15,769 bases of DNA from UBA11164 sp002420085 (GCA_031976395.1 DALYLJ010000070.1:1-15769), one strand, 5' to 3'; counted from the first letter of the stretch, positions 1 through 8,508 are shown. Program-made: numbers and translations. Notes: generated by a model from the sequence alone, not told the origin.

Positions 1-219
1 CCCCGTGCGCAACTGGACACCCGTCGGAACCGTGTTGCTCAACCCTGACCGAGAATCACCCGTCGCAGCCCAACCACAACACCTGGCTGCATGATCCAGC
101 GGACAACTTCGTTGACAAATACCGGCCGCGCGCATCGACGCATGCCCGGCTATCGTCAGATGCGGCCAATTTCCTGCGGTCATCAACGCGAAGAGCGAAC
201 AACGTCCTCGTGCCGCTGA
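1..219. other. left-edge stretch without a recognisable gene
   Basis: The first 219 bases lie downstream of the TauE/SafE-like gene. Plus frame 2 is open from the edge to a stop at 92-94 (30 codons) and could be the tail of a gene outside the window, but its residues match nothing I recognise. I see no promoter, tRNA, or hairpin with a T-run here. Confidence 0.4.
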
Positions 220-993
220 CTACAGCCAGCCCAGTACCAGTGCCAGACCCAGCATGAACAACAGTCCGGCCACCAGGCGTTGGATGCCCGGCATGGTCAC
301 GCTGGCGAGATGGCGGTTGCCGAGCCAGGTGCCGAGGAAGGCGGCGGCGATGGCGGCCAGCAGCACCGGAGTTTCGGCACCGTCGCCGATCGCCGACAGT
401 GCCGCCAGATAGACGCCGATGCGCGCGAGGTCGATCACTGCCGCAATCGCCGCGCCGGTGCCGACATAGGCTTGCTTGCTCAGGCCGGCTCGCGACAGGA
501 AGGCCGCCCGCAGCGCGCCCTGCATCCCCGACAGCCCGCCGAAGAAGCCACTCAACAGGCCACCGAGGGGCAGATAGCGCAGTGGCACCGAGGCATTGCG
601 TAGACGCGGCAGCAGTTCGACCAGCACGAACGACATCAACAGCAGGCCAATCACGCCGTTCACCGGTGTAATGCTGATTGGCTGCCCGAACACGTGGTAT
701 TCGAGGTCGGTGTCGGCCAGCGACAGCCGAACCAGCAGCCAAGCCCCGAGCGGGGCTGCGATCAGCGCCGGCAGTCCGAAGCGCAGCAGGATGTCCAGAC
801 GGGCGTGACGGCCGACCAGCCCGAGTTTGAACAGGCTGTTGAGCAGATGCACCACGGCGGTCAGTCCGACCGCCTGCTCGACCGGAAAGAACAGGGCAAA
901 CGCCGGCAGCAGCAATGTGCCGAGCCCGAAGCCGGAGAAGAAGGTCAGCAGCGCCGCCAGCAGGGCGACCGAACAGATCAGCAGCAGGGTCAT
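220..993 (-). CDS. TSUP family transporter (sulfite exporter TauE/SafE-like)
   Basis: Predicted inner-membrane protein of 257 residues, normal for the TauE/SafE (TSUP) family, whose members move small anions such as sulfite or organosulfur compounds. The sequence is almost entirely hydrophobic segments with short charged turns. The N-terminal helix contains FFSGFGLGTLLLP and the second half contains GGLLSGFFGGLSGMQGAL; these repeated glycine-rich GFxLG / GxxSGxxGGLSG signatures are typical of the two homologous halves of TSUP proteins. About 7-8 membrane segments can be drawn. The ATG at 991-993 has no obvious Shine-Dalgarno, but the protein begins directly with the first helix, so the start fits. 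It stands alone on the minus strand, with no neighbouring sulfur-metabolism gene in view, so the substrate is unknown. Confidence 0.85.
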   Translation of the reverse strand: MTLLLICSVALLAALLTFFSGFGLGTLLLPAFALFFPVEQAVGLTAVVHLLNSLFKLGLVGRHARLDILLRFGLPALIAAPLGAWLLVRLSLADTDLEYHVFGQPISITPVNGVIGLLLMSFVLVELLPRLRNASVPLRYLPLGGLLSGFFGGLSGMQGALRAAFLSRAGLSKQAYVGTGAAIAAVIDLARIGVYLAALSAIGDGAETPVLLAAIAAAFLGTWLGNRHLASVTMPGIQRLVAGLLFMLGLALVLGWL

Positions 994-1410
994 ATGTGGT
1001 CAGCGATGGCAGGGGGGACGGACACAGTGTCGCACGCGGTCAGCAGTCAGCACCGTCGGGATGCCGGTGCTCAGACTTCCTTACGACGAGTCTCATTCGA
1101 TTACCGACCGGTCTGCTCGGGTCGCGGGGACAGCGAGCCATCGGTCTTGCCTCGCCCTCCTGCGCCCGCCGCTTGCGCTGGACATGTGTGCTGGACGTGT
1201 GTGCTGGGCGTGGCATGGGGTCGGTACGGCCTGGGTCTTCCGATCGGCACGGGTGTGCGCGTGGCCGTCCCGGTCGGTCCAGAGCGTGGGGTACGTGTTG
1301 ACGGGGCTGGGCGCCGGTCCAATCCCCGGCGGCGGCTCCACGCCGGCAGTGTGGTGCCGGTGCGGCAGACCTCCGGCTGCCGATGGCATGCCTCCGGTTG
1401 CCCTGAAACG
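994..1410. other. non-coding interval between transporter gene and tRNA-Leu terminator
   Basis: About 420 bases with no convincing gene. Open frames exist on both strands but are rich in Arg/Pro/Ser, have no ribosome binding sites and resemble no family, as expected for random frames in GC-rich DNA. The interval holds a short 13-bp tandem repeat at 1177-1215. The promoter of the transporter gene should lie here, but I could not identify one. Confidence 0.5.
1177..1215. repeat. short 13-bp tandem repeat, three copies
   Basis: Three adjacent 13-base units are visible: GCTGGACATGTGT, GCTGGACGTGTGT and GCTGGGCGTGGCA. The first two differ at one position and the third is degenerate. They lie in non-coding DNA and most likely arose by replication slippage; no function can be assigned. 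Confidence 0.6.
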
Positions 1411-1435
1411 AAAAAACCGCGCCAGAGCGCGGTTT
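1411..1435 (-). terminator. Rho-independent terminator of tRNA-Leu
   Basis: Perfect 9-bp stem (AAACCGCGC / GCGCGGTTT) with a four-base loop. Read on the minus strand it is followed by a run of six T, then CGTTT. It lies about 45 bases beyond the 3' end of the tRNA and is oriented to stop that transcript. Confidence 0.9.
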
Positions 1436-1479
1436 CACGGGTGTTTCGGGATCTGATGGTACGGCTTGAAACGCTGTAG

Positions 1480-1564
<85 letters not shown>

Positions 1565-1597
1565 AGGTGTCGCCACTGCATCAGCGGCGAGCCGCCT

Positions 1598-1626
1598 AAG
1601 ATACGTAGGCCGGGGCAGGCTGTCAA
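1598..1626 (-). promoter_or_regulatory. sigma-70 promoter of tRNA-Leu
   Basis: On the minus strand a perfect -35 TTGACA (1621-1626) is followed by a 17-base spacer and the -10 TATCTT (1598-1603). Transcription would begin near 1591, about 27 bases before the mature tRNA 5' end. The spacer-to-discriminator stretch is GC-rich, as is common for stable-RNA promoters. Confidence 0.85.
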
Positions 1627-1781
1627 TGCCCTGATGGCAGGATGCAGAAATTTTCTTGCGATCGGCCGGCGAGTGCGGTCAACTGGCATCGGCCGTGGGG
1701 ATCGATTCGACAGCGCGGTCCGTGCATGCGGCGTGCCGGCGGACGGCCGGGGGGGCGGCAACCCTGGTGTACCATGGCGCG

Positions 1782-4328
1782 ATGAAACGCACGCGCGGAA
1801 GTGGGAAAGAAACGGCCACCGGCACGGTGGCGCGGGGCAGAAAGACAGCAGGCAAGAGAACAGCCGACGGTGGGAAGGCGGCCGACACCCCAGGCGCCAA
1901 CCGGAAGGGCGCGGGTCTGAAGGTCGCCACAAAGAAGATCGCCACAAAGAAGGTCGTCGGCAAGAAGGCGGGCAGGTCGGCTGGCGAGCGCAAGGCTGCG
2001 CCGTGGCTCCCTGATCCGATGCCGAATGGGGCGCCGCCGGTGCGTACCGGCAAGGGCAGGCGGCGGGTGCCGGATGCGGTCACCGATTCGACGCCACCGG
2101 CGGCCGGACGGCGTCGGCAGCGGCCACTGCCGACCATCGATGATCCGCATGCCGAGCGCGAGGCACAACGCTATGCGCAGCCGATCGCCAGCCGCGAGGC
2201 GCTGTTGGCCCTGCTGGCCGAGGCGGCCGGACCGCAGACGGCCGAGGAACTGGCGGTGCGACTCGGTTACCTCGCTCATCCGGAGCGCTTCGAGGCGCTG
2301 TGCAAGCGTTTGGCGGCGATGCTGCGCGACGGTCAGGTCTTGGCCAACCGCCGCGGCGGTTATGCGCTGGCAACCAAGCTCGATCTGATTCCGGGGACGG
2401 TGATCGCCAATCCTGAGGGATTCGGATTCCTACGGACCGACGCCGGTGGTGATGATCTGTTCCTGCCGCCGCACGAGTTGCGTAAGGCGATGCATGGTGA
2501 TCGGGTGCTGGCATCGGTCACCGGCATCGATCGTCGAGGCCGCCGTGAAGGCGCGATCGTTGAAGTGCTGGAGCGTCGCCGGACCCGCATTCTCGGTCGC
2601 TATGCGCAGCGTGGCAGCATCGGTTACGTGGTGCCGGACGATCGTCGTCTGCTGCAGGATGTGCTGATTGCTGCCGAGGATCGCGCCGGCGCCCGCGAAG
2701 GGCAGTTGGTGGTCTGCGAGATCGTCGAGCCGCCAGCGGTCGATCGCCTGCCGCTGGGTCGGATACTGACCGTGCTCGGCGATCGCCTGACGCCGTCGCT
2801 GGTGGTCGAGGCAGCCCTGCATGGTCACGGCTTGCCGACCGAGTTTCCGCCCGAGGTGCTGGCCGAGGCGCTGGCGATTCCGGTCGAGGTTGATGCCGCG
2901 CTGCTGCCTGGACGGGTCGATCTGCGGCATCTGCCCTTGGTGACCATCGATGGCGAGGACGCCAAGGATTTCGACGATGCGCTCTACTGTGAGGCCGGTC
3001 GCGAGGGTTTCCGGCTGATCGTGGCGATCGCTGATGTGTCGCACTACGTCCGCCCCGGCACGCATCTGGACGGCGAGGCGAGCGATCGCGCGACCTCGGT
3101 GTATTTTCCGGGTTTCGTCGTGCCGATGCTGCCGGAGACCCTGTCGAACGGGATCTGTTCGCTCAAGCCGAAGGTCGATCGCTGCTGCTTCGTCTGTGAC
3201 ATGCAGATCGGTCGCGATGGCGATGTCCTGCGCGCGACGTTCTATGAGGCGATCATGCGCTCTCATGCCCGCCTCACCTACACCGAGGTCTGGGCGGCGC
3301 TCGGCGAGGACGACGCCGAGGCCCAGGGCCGGATCGGGGCATTGCTGCCGCACCTGCGTCGGCTGCACAGGCTCTACAAGGTGCTGGCCAAGGCGCGTGT
3401 CCGGCGTGGTGCGATCGAGTTCGAGTCTGCTGAAACCCGTTTCGTGCTCGGGCCGGCTGGCGAGGTAGTCCAGGCTGGCATGCTGGAACGCAATGATGCC
3501 CACAAGTTGGTCGAGGAGTGCATGATCGCGGCCAATGTCGAGGCGGCGCGCCTGCTGATCAGTCGAGGCTTGCCGACCCCATTCCGCATCCATGAACGGC
3601 CACCTGAAGGGAAGTACACGGAACTGCTGGAGTTCCTGGCCGATTTCGGCCTGTCCTTGCCGCCCTGGTCGAAGGTCGAGCCGAGGGATTTCACGGCCCT
3701 GATCCGCAAGATTCGCGACCGCCCGGAGTCGGCCCTGATCGAGTCGGTATTGCTGCGCTCGCAGTCGCTGGCGGTGTATTCGCCGGACAATCGCGGCCAT
3801 TTCGGTCTGGCGCTGGCGGCCTATGCCCACTTCACTTCGCCGATTCGGCGTTATCCCGATCTGCTGGTGCATCGAGCGATCAAGCATGCCCTGGCCGGTG
3901 GCAGTGTGGCCGGGTTCCGCTATGCCGGCCATGAGATGGCCAGCCTGTCGTTGCATTGTTCCGAGCGCGGTCGTCGGGCCGACGAGGCCAGCCGCGAGGT
4001 CGATGAGCGCTACCGCGCAGCCTGGATGGAGAAGCACGTCGGTGGCGAGTTCGATGGGGTGATCTCGGGGGTGACCAGTTTCGGCCTGTTCGTCGAGCTG
4101 AGTCAGTCCAAGGTGAATGGTCTGGTTCACGTCACCCAGTTGCCACGCGACTACTACCATTTCGATCCGAGCAAGAAGCTGCTGACCGGTGAGCATGGCG
4201 GCCGGACGTTCCGGCTCGGCGATGCCGTCCGCATCGTGGTGCTGCGAGCCAGCGTCGAGGATCGTCGGATCGACTTCCGTCTGGTCAGCGAGCCGACGCC
4301 GGGTCGCCGAAGTGGGCAGCGGCGTTGA
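1782..4328 (+). CDS. rnr: ribonuclease R
   Basis: Processive 3'-5' exoribonuclease of the RNase II/RNB family, which degrades structured RNA and takes part in RNA quality control. From the ATG at 1782 it has 848 residues, near the family's usual 750-850. Domain order: Lys/Ala/Gly-rich N-terminal extension (about 1-75, with the repeat ATKKIATKK near residue 50), winged-helix domain (about 138-196), cold-shock OB domains (from about 205), RNB catalytic domain, and C-terminal S1 domain (about 756-838). The motif IDGEDAKDFDDA supplies the four catalytic aspartates D390, D396, D398 and D399, spaced as in E. coli D272/278/280/281. An in-frame TTG at 1656 would add 42 atypical residues, so I prefer the ATG, although its ribosome site is weak. 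Unlike the E. coli protein, it has almost no basic tail after S1; the basic low-complexity stretch is at the N-terminus. Confidence 0.95.
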   Translation: MKRTRGSGKETATGTVARGRKTAGKRTADGGKAADTPGANRKGAGLKVATKKIATKKVVGKKAGRSAGERKAAPWLPDPMPNGAPPVRTGKGRRRVPDAVTDSTPPAAGRRRQRPLPTIDDPHAEREAQRYAQPIASREALLALLAEAAGPQTAEELAVRLGYLAHPERFEALCKRLAAMLRDGQVLANRRGGYALATKLDLIPGTVIANPEGFGFLRTDAGGDDLFLPPHELRKAMHGDRVLASVTGIDRRGRREGAIVEVLERRRTRILGRYAQRGSIGYVVPDDRRLLQDVLIAAEDRAGAREGQLVVCEIVEPPAVDRLPLGRILTVLGDRLTPSLVVEAALHGHGLPTEFPPEVLAEALAIPVEVDAALLPGRVDLRHLPLVTIDGEDAKDFDDALYCEAGREGFRLIVAIADVSHYVRPGTHLDGEASDRATSVYFPGFVVPMLPETLSNGICSLKPKVDRCCFVCDMQIGRDGDVLRATFYEAIMRSHARLTYTEVWAALGEDDAEAQGRIGALLPHLRRLHRLYKVLAKARVRRGAIEFESAETRFVLGPAGEVVQAGMLERNDAHKLVEECMIAANVEAARLLISRGLPTPFRIHERPPEGKYTELLEFLADFGLSLPPWSKVEPRDFTALIRKIRDRPESALIESVLLRSQSLAVYSPDNRGHFGLALAAYAHFTSPIRRYPDLLVHRAIKHALAGGSVAGFRYAGHEMASLSLHCSERGRRADEASREVDERYRAAWMEKHVGGEFDGVISGVTSFGLFVELSQSKVNGLVHVTQLPRDYYHFDPSKKLLTGEHGGRTFRLGDAVRIVVLRASVEDRRIDFRLVSEPTPGRRSGQRR

Positions 4329-4365
4329 GCGTTTTACCGCAACCAAGTCAATACGGATCGCGTTG

Positions 4366-5127
4366 ATGAGCAAGGGGCAAACTCAGTGGATCGCCGGGAT
4401 CAATGCGGTCGCTTCGGCCTTGGAGCACGACCCGGATTCGGTGGTCGAGGTGCTGGTCGAGGCCGGTGGTCGCAATCCGCGTCTGACCGAGATCGAGGAG
4501 AAGGCGCGCCGCTGTGAGGTCGACGTTCGGCGAGTGGCGGTGCAGGCGCTCGACGGTGCGGCCGGCGGGGTCCGGCACCAGGGGGTGGTCGCGCGCTACC
4601 GGGGGCCGACAGCCCGCGATGAGGACGATCTGCCGGAACTGATCGCGGCGGCGGAAGGGCGGGCTCTGCTGCTGGTGCTCGACGGCATCACCGATCCGCA
4701 CAATCTCGGCGCCTGTCTGCGCAGTGCGGCCGCTGCCGGGGTTACGGCGGTGGTGATTCCCAAGGATCGCTCGGCGCCGCTCAATGCCACGGTGCGCAAG
4801 ACCTCATCCGGTGCGGCCGATCGGGTGCCGGTGATCCGGGCGACCAATCTGGCGCGTTGTCTGTCGGGTTTGCGCGATTTCGGGGTCTGGGTCTACGGCT
4901 TGGATGGGGAAAGTCGGACCTCCCTGTATTCGCTCGATCTGGCCGGCAGCATCGCCCTGGTGGTCGGTGCCGAGGGTGAGGGCCTGCGTCGGCTCACTCG
5001 TGAGCGCTGCGATGGTCTCGCGCAGATTCCGATGCCCGGTGCGATGGAAAGCCTGAACGTATCGGTCGCGGCTGGGGTCGCTCTGTTCGAGGCGGTTCGA
5101 CAGCGCTCTGCTTCGAGCACTGGATAG
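4366..5127 (+). CDS. rlmB: 23S rRNA (guanosine(2251)-2'-O)-methyltransferase RlmB
   Basis: SPOUT (TrmH-type) methyltransferase that 2'-O-methylates G2251 in the P-loop of 23S rRNA using S-adenosylmethionine. It has 253 residues, close to the E. coli length. An N-terminal substrate-binding domain (about 6-80, starting WIAGINAVASAL) precedes the SPOUT fold. All three knot motifs are present: NLGACLRSA (113-121, with catalytic Arg119), GAEGEGL (201-207), and IPMPGAMESLNVSVAAGV (221-238). The start is the ATG at 4366; the open frame continues upstream inside rnr but lacks family similarity there. It lies 37 bases after rnr in the same direction, the usual rnr-rlmB operon of gammaproteobacteria. 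Confidence 0.95.
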   Translation: MSKGQTQWIAGINAVASALEHDPDSVVEVLVEAGGRNPRLTEIEEKARRCEVDVRRVAVQALDGAAGGVRHQGVVARYRGPTARDEDDLPELIAAAEGRALLLVLDGITDPHNLGACLRSAAAAGVTAVVIPKDRSAPLNATVRKTSSGAADRVPVIRATNLARCLSGLRDFGVWVYGLDGESRTSLYSLDLAGSIALVVGAEGEGLRRLTRERCDGLAQIPMPGAMESLNVSVAAGVALFEAVRQRSASSTG

Positions 5128-5197
5128 GTGCGGGTTACGGTCGGATTTCAGGCGGCCCGACTGCGGTCGGTTCCGGTCGCCAGTGCGACGGGCGAAT

Positions 5198-5839
5198 TCA
5201 TGTTCCGGACTGCACCTGCCACTGTCGCCAGCAGTTGACGATCCGGCAGAACAGCGCTGCGGTGCGCTCAGTGTCGTAGACCGCCGAATGGGCCTCGTCG
5301 CCGTTCCAGTCCATGCCGGCGGCTTGGACAGCCTTGCTCAGTACGGTCTGTCCGTAGGCCATGCCGGCCAGGGTAACCGTGTCGAAGGTGCTGAACGGAT
5401 GGAATGGGTTTCGCTTGTGCCCGACGCGGGCGACGGCAGCGTTCAGGAATCCGAGGTCGAAGTGGGCGTTGTGGCCGACCAGGATGGCCCGATTGCAGCC
5501 GTGCTTGCGGATCGCTGCCCGGATCGGCACGAAGATGCGATCCAGGGCGGCGCGTTCGGTCTGGGCATCGCGAAACGGATGATCGACATCGATGCCGGTG
5601 ATTTCCAGCGAGCGCGGGTCGATCTCGGCACCTGGGAAGGGTTGGACATGGGTCGAGACGATCGGGCCGGGCACCAGCCAGCCGTCTTGGTCGAGATCGA
5701 TCGGGGAGGCTGCGATTTCGAGCAGAGCGTGACGGTTGCAGTCGAAACCTCCGGTTTCGACATCGATCACGACAGGCAGAAACCCCCGAAAGCGCGCCGC
5801 CAATGATGGGTTCGGTCGCGTGTGATCGGCTTGGGACAT
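5198..5839 (-). CDS. rnt: ribonuclease T
   Basis: DEDDh-family 3'-5' exoribonuclease that trims tRNA CCA ends and matures 5S/23S rRNA and other stable RNAs. It has 213 residues, matching the family (215 in E. coli). The catalytic set is complete: D26 and E28 in VIDVETGGF, D128 in GHNAHFDLGFL, H184 and D189 in HSAVYD, with the same spacing as E. coli D23, E25, D125, H181 and D186. The conserved stretch FSTFDTVTLAGMAYGQTVL is also present. It converges on rlmB with 70 bases between the two stops. The ATG at 5837-5839 lacks a clear Shine-Dalgarno. Confidence 0.95.
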   Translation of the reverse strand: MSQADHTRPNPSLAARFRGFLPVVIDVETGGFDCNRHALLEIAASPIDLDQDGWLVPGPIVSTHVQPFPGAEIDPRSLEITGIDVDHPFRDAQTERAALDRIFVPIRAAIRKHGCNRAILVGHNAHFDLGFLNAAVARVGHKRNPFHPFSTFDTVTLAGMAYGQTVLSKAVQAAGMDWNGDEAHSAVYDTERTAALFCRIVNCWRQWQVQSGT

Positions 5840-6000
5840 GCCGCTAGGATATCAGGCGTGCTCCAGCATTCCGTTGCTTGGCTGTTCATCCGTGCCGGAT
5901 TGCCGCTTGCCGATGGCCATCGGCCGCGCCCGGATGGTGCGCGGCCGAGGTCTTCGGTCGAGTCGGTCGGGCCGATCGAACGTCGCCGATCGCCCCGGTT

Positions 6001-6036
6001 CTGACCGAATCGACGCGGACCGTTGGCTTCGGTCAG
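6001..6036 (-). other. inverted repeat at the 3' end of hvfX
   Basis: CTGACCGAA (6001-6009) pairs perfectly with TTCGGTCAG (6028-6036). A nested alternative stem GACCG/CGGTC (6018-6022 with 6030-6034) is also possible. The repeat overlaps the hvfX stop codon. There is no T-run after it on the minus strand, so it may be a transcript-end stabiliser or a Rho-dependent end rather than an intrinsic terminator. Confidence 0.4.
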
Positions 6037-6692
6037 GCTGCGTGTGGCCGGAAGCGCCTGGCGATCCAGTAGTCGAGGCTGAGGTAGCGTCCGGCTCCCT
6101 GGAAGAACAGCACCAGCAGCATGATGAAATAGGTGGCTGCGAATTCGATGCCGTTGTTGAGCACTACGAAGCCACCCTTGGCGGTCAGCCAGTCGTAATT
6201 GCCGTGTTCACGCAGCAGGGCGCGGGCGGCGGTCAGTCGCTTGCCGACCTCCTCGCTGTTTTCCAGGCTGCGCTTGGCCGCCGGGATGCCAAGTGCGGCA
6301 AGCGGCTTGGCCATGCTGGTCGATGGGTCCGACGGGGCGATCGCGAACCAGCCCTTGTCCCAATGCACCGCGAAGGCGGCCACCAGCATGGTGATCATCA
6401 GCGGGATGGCGATGTATCGAGTCGCCAGCCCGAACAGCAGCAGGAAGCCGCCGACCAGTTCGGCCGAGACCGCCAGGAAGGCCATCAGCCAGGGCATCGG
6501 CAGGCCCAGACCCCAGTCGGGGTTGCCAAACCAGGCGACCGTTGCCTCGAAGCTGCCAGCCTTCTGCCAGCCGGCCGCGATGAATACGATGGCCAGGAAC
6601 AGGCGCAGCAGCAACGGGGCCAGGAAGTCCAGTTTGCGGGTGGCGTCCAGAAGATCATGGGCGAGATTGGCGGTTCGAACCAGACTACTCAT
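6033..6692 (-). CDS. hvfX: DoxX family membrane protein of the Hvf copper-RiPP operon
   Basis: Predicted inner-membrane protein of 219 residues. Four hydrophobic segments are visible: about 25-45 (LLLRLFLAIVFIAAGWQKAG), 68-90, 92-115 (ending in AVHWDKGWF) and 181-200. A soluble insert of roughly 60 residues lies before the last helix. The AAGWQKAG motif after helix 1 and the overall layout are typical of DoxX proteins. DoxX genes commonly accompany DUF692/DUF2063 pairs and EGKCG precursors; this type has been named HvfX or HvfD, and its role in maturation or copper handling is not settled. The start has a good Shine-Dalgarno (GAGGAG, 6701-6706, 8 bases upstream). It is the last gene of the operon, 198 bases after hvfC, so partly independent expression is possible. 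Confidence 0.85.
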   Translation of the reverse strand: MSSLVRTANLAHDLLDATRKLDFLAPLLLRLFLAIVFIAAGWQKAGSFEATVAWFGNPDWGLGLPMPWLMAFLAVSAELVGGFLLLFGLATRYIAIPLMITMLVAAFAVHWDKGWFAIAPSDPSTSMAKPLAALGIPAAKRSLENSEEVGKRLTAARALLREHGNYDWLTAKGGFVVLNNGIEFAATYFIMLLVLFFQGAGRYLSLDYWIARRFRPHAA

Positions 6693-6874
6693 TGGTGGTG
6701 CTCCTCGGTTGCTCGTGTTGTTCTGTTGGCTCGACCACGCGGGGAGGGGTGATCGGCCGATGTGCTCGTTCGCGCGCTGCCCACTACCGCACGGTGCGCG
6801 GGCGCGCGGGTGTCCGCATCCGTGTCGGAATGAATCCGTTTTGCCGTCGCTGGCGTGGAGCCGGTTGCGACCGC

Positions 6875-6892
6875 GACCCTGATCCGAGGGTC
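6875..6892 (-). other. small hairpin overlapping hvfC stop
   Basis: GACCCT (6875-6880) and AGGGTC (6887-6892) form a 6-bp stem with a six-base loop across the hvfC stop codon. It sits at the start of the 198-base gap before hvfX. No T-run follows, so at most it is a weak processing or attenuation element. Confidence 0.3.
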
Positions 6893-7667
6893 ATCTGGCA
6901 GTGCCAAGGACGATGCCGCTGTCCTGGAACTGTGCCAGCAGTTCGGCGCCCTGTTCAAGAAACGGCTCTCGATCCTGGACGCCGGCTTCGTCAGCCAGGG
7001 CTTCGAGTTGCTGACGGCCGTTTAGTTCCTCGAATTCGGCCAGACGCTGCAACAGTCGGTAGGCGAGGGCGCTGATCTCGGAAAACCGGACCTTGCTGCC
7101 GGTGCGTCGGACCAACAGAAAGGTCGGCTGCGCCGGTGGCTGATCGGGTTGAAAGGCCGGACCGATCCGGTGAACCGGCCAATGGTAGGCCAGTGGCCAG
7201 GCCAGTGCCGACAGCACTGGACGTCCAGCCAGCAGATCGCCATCGGGATCGATCGCGCCGGTCTCGGTGTCGGTTCGGTTCGGGTCGATGTCGAGCGCCA
7301 ATTCGACCCACTCATAGTGGGCCAGTTCGAGCAGCCAGGGTGGATCGCCCCGGTTCTCGCTCTGGCGCTGTTCGAGAAAGCGCAGGAACTCGCGGGCGAG
7401 TTCCGGAAACATCGGTGTCTGCGAGCGATGGTCGCGGAAGAAACTGCGGATCAGCCGATGCCAGACATCGTGTCCGAGTGTCTTGCGGATCACTGGAAAG
7501 TTGCCCGACAACAGACCCTCGACATTGTTGTAGAACAGTTCGCGATAGATTTTCAGCCGCCGTTCTTCGATGCCGGGTGGTGGCGGGTTGTTTTCCGGGT
7601 CGCGAATGTGGCGGGACAATGCGAACTGCATCGCCTGCAAGCTGTCGTGTCGATCAGCCACGGGCAT
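6891..7667 (-). CDS. hvfC: DUF2063 family RiPP maturation partner HvfC
   Basis: Cytoplasmic protein of 258 residues with a DUF2063 domain in the N-terminal half (about 10-105). Landmarks are YRELFYNNVEGLLSGNFPV, then a helical stretch ending FPELAREFLRFLEQ. The C-terminal half (HYEWVELALD, then SALAWPLAYHWPVHRI) is the second conserved part of the family. Such proteins bind both the precursor and the MNIO enzyme and present the substrate, comparable to TglI or MbnC. Its ATG lies 14 bases inside the end of hvfB, indicating translational coupling and 1:1 synthesis with the maturase. No cysteine is seen, so it is unlikely to bind a metal cluster itself. Confidence 0.9.
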   Translation of the reverse strand: MPVADRHDSLQAMQFALSRHIRDPENNPPPPGIEERRLKIYRELFYNNVEGLLSGNFPVIRKTLGHDVWHRLIRSFFRDHRSQTPMFPELAREFLRFLEQRQSENRGDPPWLLELAHYEWVELALDIDPNRTDTETGAIDPDGDLLAGRPVLSALAWPLAYHWPVHRIGPAFQPDQPPAQPTFLLVRRTGSKVRFSEISALAYRLLQRLAEFEELNGRQQLEALADEAGVQDREPFLEQGAELLAQFQDSGIVLGTAR

Positions 7668-8508
7668 GCCGGGCCTCGGAGGTTTTGCCGGCGGCTTGCA
7701 GCCGCCGCACGCGATCGACTTCTGCGATCAACTGGTCGAATGGCGGGAAGTTGAAATCACGTTCCAACAGGGTCGGACGGACGCCAAAGCGGGCGTAAGC
7801 TTCTGCCAGCAGGGCCCAGACCGAGGGTTTCACGGCGGCGCCGTGGGTATCGATCTTGAGGTCGTCGGCTTCATCATAGTGGCCGGCGACATGAATGTAG
7901 ACGATCCGCTGGCCAGGCATCCGGGCCAGGAATTCGCTGGGGTCGTAACGGTGGTTGATGCTGTTGACGACGATGTTGTTGACGTCGAGCAACAGGTCGC
8001 AGTCGGCCTCTTCCAGCACGGCGGTCACGAAATCGGCTTCCGGCATGGCCTGGAACGGGGCTGCGTAGTAGGAGATGTTCTCGACTGCCAGACGTCGGCC
8101 GAGGATGTCCTGGGCTTGACGGATTCGTGCGGCGACATGATGGACCGCTTCTTCGGTGAAGGGGATCGGCATCAGGTCGTAGAGGTGGCCGTCATCGGCG
8201 CAGTAACTGAGGTGCTCGCTGTAGATCGGCACCCGATGCTGGTCGAGAAAACGACGGACCTTGACCAGGAAGGTCTCATCGATCGGTTCGGTTCCGCCAA
8301 TCGACAGCGACAGTCCGTGGCAGATGATCGGATAGCGGGCGGCCAGATCGGCGAAGGCTTCGCCGAAGCGACCGCCAACGCCGATCCAGTTCTCCGGCGC
8401 GCATTCGAGGAAGTCGAAGCGGCCCTCGGCAGCAGATTGCAGCGGACCCAGAAGAGCCCGCCGCAATCCGAGACCGGCCGCGTCCGTTTTCAGGGGACGT
8501 GGGGTCAT
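7654..8508 (-). CDS. hvfB: DUF692 / MNIO-type RiPP maturase HvfB
   Basis: TIM-barrel enzyme of 284 residues in the multinuclear non-heme iron oxidase (MNIO, DUF692) family, related to MbnB and TglH, which use O2 to rearrange peptide cysteines. Conserved metal-ligand motifs occur in order: CHGLSLSIGG (His64), SEHLSY (Glu98, His99), VENISYY (Glu143, Asn144), DVNN (Asp175), HVAGH (His206, His210), DTHG (Asp220, His222) and LLERDFNFP (Glu249). By analogy with characterised Hvf and bufferin systems it should convert the cysteines of HvfA EGKCG motifs into oxazolone/thioamide or related copper-binding groups. It follows hvfA by 41 bases and overlaps hvfC. The ATG at 8506-8508 has no strong Shine-Dalgarno and lies just after a small hairpin. 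Confidence 0.94.
   Translation of the reverse strand: MTPRPLKTDAAGLGLRRALLGPLQSAAEGRFDFLECAPENWIGVGGRFGEAFADLAARYPIICHGLSLSIGGTEPIDETFLVKVRRFLDQHRVPIYSEHLSYCADDGHLYDLMPIPFTEEAVHHVAARIRQAQDILGRRLAVENISYYAAPFQAMPEADFVTAVLEEADCDLLLDVNNIVVNSINHRYDPSEFLARMPGQRIVYIHVAGHYDEADDLKIDTHGAAVKPSVWALLAEAYARFGVRPTLLERDFNFPPFDQLIAEVDRVRRLQAAGKTSEARHARG

Noticed and set aside
1040..1438. 132-codon minus-strand frame in the interval before the tRNA
   Set aside because: It begins at the tRNA terminator hairpin, is Arg/Pro/Ser-rich and has no ribosome site or recognisable motif.
1770..1782. TACCAT as an rnr -10 that would give a leaderless transcript
   Set aside because: No matching -35 and weak -10 agreement; too little to call a promoter.
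2430..4373. 647-codon open frame on the minus strand opposite rnr
   Set aside because: It is antisense to a clear RNase R gene, has Gln/His/Asp/Arg-rich composition typical of a reverse-frame shadow in GC-rich DNA, and shows no family motif.
5176..5189. hairpin GTCGC-CAGT-GCGAC between rlmB and rnt as a shared terminator
   Set aside because: The stem is only 5 bp and no T-run follows on either strand.
6015..6031. 17-base sequence shared (16/17) with 9211-9227 in another intergenic region
   Set aside because: A near-match of this length is expected by chance in about 16 kb of GC-biased DNA; no further similarity flanks it.
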